Source of the DNA: Clostridiales bacterium UBA1740
GTDB lineage: Bacteria; Bacillota; Clostridia; Oscillospirales; CAG-272
Direction of reading: 5' to 3'
Assembly: GCA_002315715.1 (NCBI GenBank)
Contig: DCHY01000019.1
Coordinates: 7,361-49,915 of the forward strand
Length of the DNA stretch: 42,555 bases
In this document: piece by piece, positions 8,538 through 14,632 of the stretch
How positions within the stretch are numbered: position 1 is the first letter of the stretch
How the letters are laid out: each line of letters begins with the position of its first letter
The notes under the pieces: model-generated
Told to the model about the DNA's origin: nothing
The model's database searches: none
The model's input: only the letters and a program-made list of their open reading frames with translations
Program-made: the position numbers and the translations under genes

Positions 8538-10298
8538 TTAATAAGTAATTGTTCCGTCGGTGCAGGTGACGGTACCGTGAGGAGTTTGATAGCCCACATT
8601 GTCAATATGATCCCAATAGCCGGCCTTGGAAATCGCATTCCATTGTGCTTTGGTGCCGTTATAACAAAGTGCCGATGTCAAGTTTGAACAACCTCTAAAC
8701 ACATAGTCACCGATAAATGTCGCGCCGCTTCCAATCGTTACCGAAGTCAAGCCAGAGCAACCGTAGAATGCTTTTTCGCTGATAGTTTTCACGCTGTCGG
8801 GAATGATAAAGAAAATCAAACCGGAGCAACCGTAGAACGCAGAAGAGCCAAGGTACGTCACATTCTTGCCAAGAGTGACAGAGGTCAAACCCGTGCAATG
8901 GTAGAACGCAGAAGAACCGATACTCGTCACGCTGTCGGGAATGGTAATCGAAGTCAAAATAGTGCAACTTCTAAACGCTTCATCACCGATAGCTATTACA
9001 GGAAGTCCTTTGTATGTGGCAGGAATTGTAATTGCTGTATCCCTAAAATAGTATTTGTTTGCCAAAGTCACGACGTATCCCGTTTTATCAAAATTTAATG
9101 AATAAGCAAGCGTTGAATGAACCCATGTGCTTCCAACATAAGTGCTTGTCAAGTATTTGGCTGCTGTTGCTTGGTTATCGATCGCCTCTGAATATAATGT
9201 CGTAGAGTCTGCGCTCCAGTTAGTTGTTCCTTCAAATACAACACTTTGCAATTTGGAACAACCGCCAAATGCACTATTCCCGATTCTCGTCACACTATCA
9301 GGGATCGTAACAATGGTCAAGTTCGCGCATGCGCTGAACGCATATTCTTCGATGATGGACAAACCATTTTCGAGAACAACCGAAGTAAGACCTGTGCATT
9401 CACGAAAAGCACGATTGCCGATGCTCGTCACGCTATTTCCAATCGTTATCGAGGTCAAGCCCGTGCAATTGGAGAACGCAGAAGAGCCGATGCTCGTTAC
9501 GCCGTTTCCAATCGTCACCGAGGTCAAGCCCGTGCAACCACTGAACGTTTCAGAATTGATGATCGTTATTTTGTTCCCTAAGGATACAGTTGCCAAGTCT
9601 GCGCAATTCATGAACGCAGAAGAGCCGATACTCGTCACGCTGTCAGGGATGCTGATCGAGTTCAAGCCCGTGCAACCCCAGAACGCATCATCACCGATGC
9701 TTTCCGCATGGTCGGGAATGACGACAGAAGTTAAACTTGTGCACCTGAAGAAAGCATAATTGCCGATGCTTGTCACGCCGTTCGGAATCGTGACGTTTTT
9801 GAGTTTGGTACATCCATAAAAAATCTTCGTTGAAAGTTTCGTTAAACTACTCGGTAAAACGACAGCCTCAAGCGCCGTGCAATCTTTAAACGCACCTTCG
9901 GCGATGATAGTGACGCTGTCGGGCAGTTCCACGTAGGTTATCGCTTTGGAAGCCGCGAAGGCAGGGGAAAGTTCCACGACAGGTTTATCATTGTAGGTTG
10001 AGGGCACGACGATCTCGGTATCGGTGCAAGAGCCGAGGTCGATGAGCGCATACGATTTGTTGTCGGAACGAAGTGAAAAAACCAGACCGTTCGATTCGCC
10101 TCCATGCTGGAATTTGTAACCGCAAGAGGAACAAGCAGCGCCCGAAGTAATATGATTTTCGGTATTCATCGCGATTCCGCAAGATGTGCAGTAGTGCCAA
10201 TGCGCGCCCGAATCAAAAAGATATGCTGAAGATTCGGTGTGAGCATGCGCTGAAATCGTCTCGGTCTCGGTATATTTACAAGCGGAACAGAAGCGCTT
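8538..10298 (-). CDS. BspA-type LRR surface protein, C-terminal piece of a frameshifted gene
   Basis: This frame holds 586 residues that continue the lipoprotein begun at 10939 but lie in a different phase. It starts in a cysteine-rich module (CSACKY, YCTSCG, CSSCGYKF) and then runs into about 14 LRR_5 units of the form TSIGSSAFxxCTGLTSVTIx, in two blocks separated near 9060-9230 by a spacer with SLNFDKTGYVVTLANKYYF. BspA-type repeats mediate adhesion to host or other proteins. The frame is open further upstream (to 10406), but the residues before about 10298 do not resemble protein; the matching upstream sequence is in the other frame. A -1 shift in the A6 run at 10297-10302 restores one protein of about 800 residues. 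Confidence 0.85.
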   Translation of the reverse strand, partial: KRFCSACKYTETETISAHAHTESSAYLFDSGAHWHYCTSCGIAMNTENHITSGAACSSCGYKFQHGGESNGLVFSLRSDNKSYALIDLGSCTDTEIVVPSTYNDKPVVELSPAFAASKAITYVELPDSVTIIAEGAFKDCTALEAVVLPSSLTKLSTKIFYGCTKLKNVTIPNGVTSIGNYAFFRCTSLTSVVIPDHAESIGDDAFWGCTGLNSISIPDSVTSIGSSAFMNCADLATVSLGNKITIINSETFSGCTGLTSVTIGNGVTSIGSSAFSNCTGLTSITIGNSVTSIGNRAFRECTGLTSVVLENGLSIIEEYAFSACANLTIVTIPDSVTRIGNSAFGGCSKLQSVVFEGTTNWSADSTTLYSEAIDNQATAAKYLTSTYVGSTWVHSTLAYSLNFDKTGYVVTLANKYYFRDTAITIPATYKGLPVIAIGDEAFRSCTILTSITIPDSVTSIGSSAFYHCTGLTSVTLGKNVTYLGSSAFYGCSGLIFFIIPDSVKTISEKAFYGCSGLTSVTIGSGATFIGDYVFRGCSNLTSALCYNGTKAQWNAISKAGYWDHIDNVGYQTPHGTVTCTDGTITY

Positions 10299-10939
10299 TT
10301 TTGTCCATCCTGTGCGCAGGTTGCAGGTATTGACTCGTACCATGCGCTGAAAGTATGACCGTTTTTCGGAACGGAGGCAACTTCCACATGGCCGCAGTCT
10401 TGGCAAGTGAAAGTCACACTGCCATTTGTTTCACATGTTGCCTCGATTCTGTCAACCGTGTAATCATGTGTGTGAAGCGAATCGGCAGGCTTGCCGAGAT
10501 TCGTAACAGTTCCGTCGGTCAAGGTGACAATGAGATCGCCTTCTCCGGTTATCTCGACTTTGGCAACGCCAATACCGTTCGTACCGTCTTTGCCATCAGC
10601 ACCGTTCTTTCCATCTGCGCCATTCGTGCCACGAGCAAGAACACCGGTGTCAGTTGTGCCGATCCACCAGTTGCCATTGGCTCCAATATAGGGCGTAAGG
10701 CCGTCGACACCATCTTTGCCGGTTTCGCCTTGGATACCTTGCTCGCCTGTCGCTCCCGTAGCGCCAGTATCTCCCTTTTCACCTTGCGCGCCGGTGTCAC
10801 CTTTATCACCTTTGTCACCTTTTTGTGCAAGCGACGCGAGCGTTTCTTGATCAATCTGCTGGCTGCTGTCGCAAGCGGAAAGTGCGAAAAAACAGGCTGT
10901 CAACATAAAGGCTAAAAAAAGAATAAGCAGTTTTTTCAT
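10166..10939 (-). CDS. Collagen-like lipoprotein, N-terminal piece of the frameshifted LRR gene
   Basis: The frame starts with a lipoprotein signal, MKKLLILFLAFMLTACFFAL followed by SAC, with a lipobox cysteine at residue 23 (a second possible one is at 16). Collagen-like Gly-X-Y triplets cover residues 41-80 and 104-123, split by a short TPYIGANGNWWIG segment common in such surface proteins. A cysteine-rich module follows (CETNGSVTFTCQDCG, then ATCAQDGQK). After residue 214 the reading is implausible and stops at 10166, inside the real continuation of the gene in the next frame. As assembled it would give a truncated 257-residue protein. The ATG at 10937-10939 lies downstream of a perfect promoter. 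Confidence 0.85.
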   Translation of the reverse strand: MKKLLILFLAFMLTACFFALSACDSSQQIDQETLASLAQKGDKGDKGDTGAQGEKGDTGATGATGEQGIQGETGKDGVDGLTPYIGANGNWWIGTTDTGVLARGTNGADGKNGADGKDGTNGIGVAKVEITGEGDLIVTLTDGTVTNLGKPADSLHTHDYTVDRIEATCETNGSVTFTCQDCGHVEVASVPKNGHTFSAWYESIPATCAQDGQKSASVPLVNIPRPRRFQRMLTPNLQHIFLIRARIGTTAHLAESR

Positions 10940-10969
10940 AACAGCCCCCATGAGAAGATGTGTGTTTTC

Positions 10970-10998
10970 ATTATATATCCTTCTTGTGATTTTGTCAA
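10970..10998 (-). promoter_or_regulatory. Consensus promoter of the collagen/LRR lipoprotein
   Basis: TTGACA (10993-10998), a 17-base spacer and TATAAT (10970-10975) on the minus strand make a perfect SigA promoter. The start codon is about 31 bases after the -10. Direct repeat copy 1 begins only 20 bases upstream of the -35. Confidence 0.85.
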
Positions 10999-11017
10999 CT
11001 TTTGTGTGCGCGCGTGC

Positions 11018-11134
11018 AAAAAAGCCTCCCCTCATACCGCCCCCGACTTTCCCGCCGCCCTACCAAAGTCAAGCCTGCTTTCTGCCCCTCCCGGGGCAAT
11101 TCCCAATCCCCCCTCGAGGAGAGCGATCATAGAA
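11018..11134 (+). repeat. 117-bp direct repeat, copy 1, left of the toxin-antitoxin pair
   Basis: This non-coding segment begins with AAAAAAGCC and ends with GATCATAGAA. It recurs in the same orientation at 12739-12856. The core from CTTTCCCGCCGCCCTACC through CCCGGGGCAATTCCCAAT is almost unchanged (about one mismatch in 60 bases); the edges differ more. The core holds a CCCCTCCCGGGGCAATT stretch with a possible small hairpin. No transposase lies within. It may be a dispersed genomic repeat. Confidence 0.85.
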
Positions 11135-11213
11135 AAATACCCTTGGAGCCCACCACTCCGAGGGTTATTTTCGTATTCTCAAAAAAGAAGTTTTCATATT
11201 ATTGCAAATATTA

Positions 11214-11252
11214 TTGACTTTTACGCTATTATATGCTATACTTGATAGCGTA
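11214..11252 (+). promoter_or_regulatory. Promoter and operator of the abiE-type pair
   Basis: TTGACT (11214-11219), 17 bases, and TATACT (11237-11242) form the promoter. An exact inverted repeat TACGCTAT (11222-11229) / ATAGCGTA (11245-11252) straddles the -10. Binding there would block transcription, as expected for an autoregulating AbiEi antitoxin. The ribosome site GGAGG (11263-11267) precedes the ATG by seven bases. Confidence 0.75.
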
Positions 11253-11274
11253 GAAATAAACAGGAGGGATAACT

Positions 11275-11868
11275 ATGGGAAAAGCAGAATCTTTATTGCT
11301 TTGGGCTGAAAAACAGGGCGGTATCATTACGGCAAAAACGGCAAAAGAAAAAGGCATTTCCGGCGGGGTCCTCTCCTATCTTGTCCGCCAAGGCAAATTG
11401 GAAAAGACCGCTGTCGGCGTATATCAATTGCCCGGGAAGTGGGAAGATGAGTATTTTCAACTTCAATACCGTTTTTCAAAGGGAGTGTTCTCTTATCTGT
11501 CTGCGCTTTCGCTACACCGTTTGACAGACGTCAACCCGACGCATTATTCCTTGACATTTAAGCAGGGATATAATACAAAATCCCCAAGTGCCGAGGGCGT
11601 TGAGTGCCATATTGCAACCAAAGAAAACTTCGAGATAGGTTTGGTCGTGCTGAAAAGCCCCTCCGGGCAAGACATTCGCTGCTATTCTGCCGAGAGAACT
11701 CTTTGCGATATCGTCAATCCTAAATATCATACGGACGTGCGGGTGATTGCCGACGCCTATAAAGCTTATGCGAAACGAAAAGACAAAAATATAGGGTTGC
11801 TCATGCAATACGCAGACCTTTTTCACGTCTCCAAAACGGTCCGCAAATATATGGAGGTGCTTTTATGA
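11275..11868 (+). CDS. AbiEi-family antitoxin (type IV toxin-antitoxin)
   Basis: The product has 197 residues. The N-terminal part (about 4-55, ESLLLWAEKQGGIITAKTAK onward to YQLPG) has the winged-helix layout of AbiEi antitoxins: a recognition helix followed by a G-V-Y-x-L wing. The rest (about 60-195), with YSLTF, the SPSGQDIRCYSAERTLCDIV segment and a helical end, fits the C-terminal antitoxin domain. AbiEi proteins repress their own promoter and counter AbiEii. It lies just after an inverted-repeat promoter and overlaps the next gene by four bases (ATGA). The pair is more AT-rich than nearby housekeeping genes, which fits horizontal gain. No signal peptide. Confidence 0.87.
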   Translation: MGKAESLLLWAEKQGGIITAKTAKEKGISGGVLSYLVRQGKLEKTAVGVYQLPGKWEDEYFQLQYRFSKGVFSYLSALSLHRLTDVNPTHYSLTFKQGYNTKSPSAEGVECHIATKENFEIGLVVLKSPSGQDIRCYSAERTLCDIVNPKYHTDVRVIADAYKAYAKRKDKNIGLLMQYADLFHVSKTVRKYMEVLL

Positions 11869-12701
11869 AGAATGCTATGCAGCTGAAAGCAATAGCAAAA
11901 AATATAGCAAAAGAAAAGGGTGTCTCCGCGCAAAGCATTTTACAAGAATACACTCTTGAACGTTTGCTTTATCGCATCTCAAAATCTCGGTTTCGGAACG
12001 CTCTCATTCTAAAAGGCGGCTTCTTAATCGCCTCTTTGGTCGGAGTTAATAGCCGTTCCACTATGGATATGGATTTGACCGTAAACCGGTACCCCGTCTC
12101 CGAACAATCCATGGAAGAAATGTTTCGTGAAATCTGCAACATGGCGTGCGAAGATGACTTTCAATACGAATTTTGTTATGTGGAACCCATCCGAGATGAG
12201 GACGAATATGAAGGTTATCGTATTCACTTAAAAGCCAAATTCCAAACTCTTGTCATAGACTTAAAACTGGATGTCACGACAGGAGATGAAATCACGCCAT
12301 CGGAAATTCAATACGATTACCCGATGATGCTCGAAGAAGGGGTTATACCTGTTTTTGCCTATAATCTTGAAACCATTCTTGCAGAGAAAATGGAAACAGT
12401 CATTTCAAGAAGTGTACTCAACACCCGTCCGAGAGACTTTTACGATATTTACATTCTTTATCAGCTCCATGGGGCAAATATCCAAATCGATGTTCTGAAA
12501 AACGCTTTGAAGAACACTTGCATGAAGAGAGCCTCCTATGAAAACATAAAAGAGCATGCAATCGTTTTACAAAATATCCGACAGAGCGATACCATGCAAA
12601 ATTATTACCGTTCCTATCAAGAGCAATTCGGTTACGCGAAAGAAATCTCGTTTGACTCCATTTTGGATTTGCTTGAAAAACTGTTTTCCAAACTGTTATA
12701 A
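11865..12701 (+). CDS. AbiEii-family nucleotidyltransferase toxin
   Basis: The product has 278 residues and carries all the motifs of AbiEii/MenA-type nucleotidyltransferases. These are LKGGFLIAS (49-57, motif GG), RSTMDMDL (64-71, metal-binding Asp68 and Asp70), an Asp in LVIDLKLD (129-136), LETILAEK (168-175) and RPRDFYD (188-194). Known members act on tRNA or use NTP to block growth, giving phage abortive infection when released from the antitoxin. The active-site residues look intact. The start overlaps the antitoxin stop by four bases, so the two are translated together. The specific substrate cannot be told from sequence. Confidence 0.88.
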   Translation: MKNAMQLKAIAKNIAKEKGVSAQSILQEYTLERLLYRISKSRFRNALILKGGFLIASLVGVNSRSTMDMDLTVNRYPVSEQSMEEMFREICNMACEDDFQYEFCYVEPIRDEDEYEGYRIHLKAKFQTLVIDLKLDVTTGDEITPSEIQYDYPMMLEEGVIPVFAYNLETILAEKMETVISRSVLNTRPRDFYDIYILYQLHGANIQIDVLKNALKNTCMKRASYENIKEHAIVLQNIRQSDTMQNYYRSYQEQFGYAKEISFDSILDLLEKLFSKLL

Positions 12702-12738
12702 GACTGCTCGCGGAACGACATAAACGACCGGTAGTGTA

Positions 12739-12856
12739 AAAAAAGCCTTCCCCCCATATCGCCCACGGCTTTCCCGCCGCCCTACCAAAGTCAAGCCTAC
12801 TTTCTGCCCCTCCCGGGGCAATTCCCAATTCACCACCCAGTAGATTGATCATAGAA
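12739..12856 (+). repeat. 117-bp direct repeat, copy 2, right of the toxin-antitoxin pair
   Basis: Second copy of the element at 11018-11134, same orientation, starting 38 bases after the toxin stop and again ending GATCATAGAA. The two copies bound a unit of about 1.7 kb holding only the promoter and the two genes. Confidence 0.85.
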
Positions 12857-13051
12857 TTGACTTTTCCCTTTTGGCTTTCCAATGTGCTTTCATTTTTCCG
12901 AACAATAGTACTCTGCCCCTGCCGAAAGGCAAATAATAATTATCATGAAGAAGATAAAGAAAATGAAAAAACAATCTTGTTGCGTTGCCATACTCATGTG
13001 ATGTACAAAAAATACACCCGGACGGATATGGATCGGCGCCGGCTGACCTTC
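12857..13051. other. Intergenic stretch with no gene seen
   Basis: This AT-rich stretch follows repeat copy 2 and precedes the promoter of the SGNH gene. Short frames on both strands lack a ribosome site and do not resemble proteins. No hairpin terminator for the toxin gene is evident. Confidence 0.4.
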
Positions 13052-13079
13052 TTGACATTTCCCTTATGAGTGGTATAAT
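13052..13079 (+). promoter_or_regulatory. Promoter of the SGNH esterase gene
   Basis: TTGACA (13052-13057) and TATAAT (13074-13079) are 16 bases apart, followed 35 bases later by the ATG at 13115. Confidence 0.8.
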
Positions 13080-13114
13080 AAAAAAAGAAATTTTCGTGCG
13101 AAAAAAGGGTAAGT

Positions 13115-14077
13115 ATGAAAAAAATACTGACATTCGATGAAATAAAGTCTCTTACGATCGGTGCACCGATTATCGAGAAACAAGAGGACGGTATCCATTT
13201 TTACAAATACACCAAAGAGCAGATCGCTTTTTACGATTCCTTACCGACCTCGTCCGTCATCGGTACGAGAGGCACCACGGGCATTCACCTGGATTTTCAC
13301 ACCGACGCCACCGCCGTCACGGTGAAGGTTGCCGACGGGGTAAAATACGAAGTCTACATGGACGGTCTGTTTTACCGTCAGTTCCTCTGTGACGAAGAAA
13401 AAGCCTTTACCATCCGGCTCGCGGAAGGCGAGCATCGCGTCATGATCGTCCTGCCGAGCCACAAAAACGGCGGCGTTATCGAAGAGATTTCCCTCGAGGA
13501 CGCCACCATCCTCACCCGCCATACTTATAACTGCAAAATGCTGTTTCTCGGCGACTCCATCACCCAGGGATGGAACTCGGTCTACGACACGCTCTCCTAT
13601 GCATACAGGACCTCTACGTTTTTCCGCGCCGAAACTTGGAACCAGGGCCTCGGTGGCTCGCGTTTCTTCCCCGAAACCGCCGTTCCTTTGCCGTTTGATC
13701 CCGACTACGTTTTCGTTGCCTTCGGCACCAACGATTTTGACAAGATCAAAAGGAGCGAGGACCGCCTCCCGGAATTTAAGGCAACGGCAGAGGAATATTT
13801 ATCCCGCATCCAAAATCTTTACGGCAAAAAGACCGTCTTCGTCATCTCCCCCATCCCCCGTCTGATTCAAAAAGAGCAGGACGCCAAAGTCTTTAACGCT
13901 CTTTGCGATATCATCAACGAAATGGCAAAAGAAAAAGGCTTCGTCTCGGTCAACGGCAGAGATCTCATCCCCTTCTATCCCGCCTTCTACGCCGACGAGA
14001 GCTTGCATCCCAACGACGTCGGCTTCTCGATTTACGCCGAGAATCTGATTCAAAAAATCTTGCCTTACGTCAAATAA
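13115..14077 (+). CDS. SGNH/GDSL hydrolase, CE2-like two-domain esterase
   Basis: The product has 320 residues. An N-terminal beta-rich domain (about 15-135, with GTRGTTGIHLDF and a YEVYMDG strand) resembles the jelly-roll of family CE2 acetyl esterases. The C-terminal SGNH domain carries GDSITQGW (146-153, nucleophile Ser148), WNQGLGGSR (175-183, oxyanion Gly), FGTNDF (203-208, Asn206) and DESLHPND (294-301, His298). The usual Asp three residues before the His is Glu here, with an Asp one further back. Likely activity is removal of acetyl or other acyl groups from sugars. There is no signal peptide, so it probably acts on imported oligosaccharides. It is a single gene with its own promoter and terminator. 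Confidence 0.85.
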   Translation: MKKILTFDEIKSLTIGAPIIEKQEDGIHFYKYTKEQIAFYDSLPTSSVIGTRGTTGIHLDFHTDATAVTVKVADGVKYEVYMDGLFYRQFLCDEEKAFTIRLAEGEHRVMIVLPSHKNGGVIEEISLEDATILTRHTYNCKMLFLGDSITQGWNSVYDTLSYAYRTSTFFRAETWNQGLGGSRFFPETAVPLPFDPDYVFVAFGTNDFDKIKRSEDRLPEFKATAEEYLSRIQNLYGKKTVFVISPIPRLIQKEQDAKVFNALCDIINEMAKEKGFVSVNGRDLIPFYPAFYADESLHPNDVGFSIYAENLIQKILPYVK

Positions 14078-14132
14078 ACGATCCGTTTATTACCCATCGC
14101 TTGAAGAACAGTCACCCAAAATCAAAGAAAAA

Positions 14133-14156
14133 GGTCACCCGTGGGTGACCTTTTTT
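14133..14156 (+). terminator. Terminator after the SGNH gene
   Basis: GGTCACCC (14133-14140) and GGGTGACC (14143-14150) pair across two bases and are followed by six T. Confidence 0.9.
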
Positions 14157-14517
14157 GCAGCGCTTTTTCTTTCAAACGTGAAAAAATGCTCTTTTTTGTC
14201 AAGCTTAGAGCCGCCGTCTCCGGATGGTGTTTTTTGTTTGAAACGGCAATAGAACCTTCGTTTTTCAAATGGACGGATTTTGCCGAAAGCAGTGCTGAAA
14301 ATGCTGTTTTCGAAAAACGTCTATATCCACATCACATCAATTTGCAACGATTTTGTGTCTGTTTTTGCAAACCAAAAAAAGAAAACCCAACGCCGGCAAA
14401 AGTGCGTAAATGCAAGAAAATCAAGCGAATACCGAAGGCCTTGCGCGCCCGTCAACGCGGAACCGTCGTTTGCGAAAAAAACACCTTTTCGTTGAAACAC
14501 AACTCACCAAGACAAAG
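14157..14517. other. Long intergenic region upstream of clpB, no gene seen
   Basis: About 360 bases with no supported gene. The longest forward frame starts inside the terminator stem, has no ribosome site and looks like random translation. No structured RNA was recognised by eye. Confidence 0.4.
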
Positions 14518-14544
14518 TTAGCACTCTTTCCGTTTGAGTGCTAA
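14518..14544 (+). promoter_or_regulatory. CIRCE operator (HrcA binding site)
   Basis: The sequence is a perfect CIRCE: TTAGCACTC (14518-14526), nine bases, GAGTGCTAA (14536-14544). It lies 89 bases before the clpB ATG. HrcA bound here represses heat-shock genes until folding capacity is overloaded. A -10-like TACAAT lies at 14595-14600, but I see no good -35 for it. Confidence 0.95.
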
Positions 14545-14632
14545 TGTTTACAGTTTGTTCATATTTGCGTAACGAAAAATTCAAGAAGCGAGGGTACAAT
14601 AGGGGAAAGAAATCCAAAGGAGGTACCTTTTT

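Noticed and set aside
8700..9900. Regularly spaced similar segments, CRISPR-like at first sight
   Set aside because: The period is about 69 bases, all in frame, and translates to BspA-type LRR units.
10290..10305. Programmed -1 frameshift as in dnaX
   Set aside because: The run gives only six A in the needed phase, not the A-AAA-AAG heptamer read in zero frame, and no stimulatory stem was seen; a plain indel is simpler, though not excluded.
12418..12882. Minus-strand frame across the toxin end and repeat copy 2
   Set aside because: Antisense to the toxin and then non-coding repeat; no ribosome site.
14141..14521. 126-residue frame upstream of clpB
   Set aside because: It starts inside a terminator stem, has no ribosome site and reads like random sequence.
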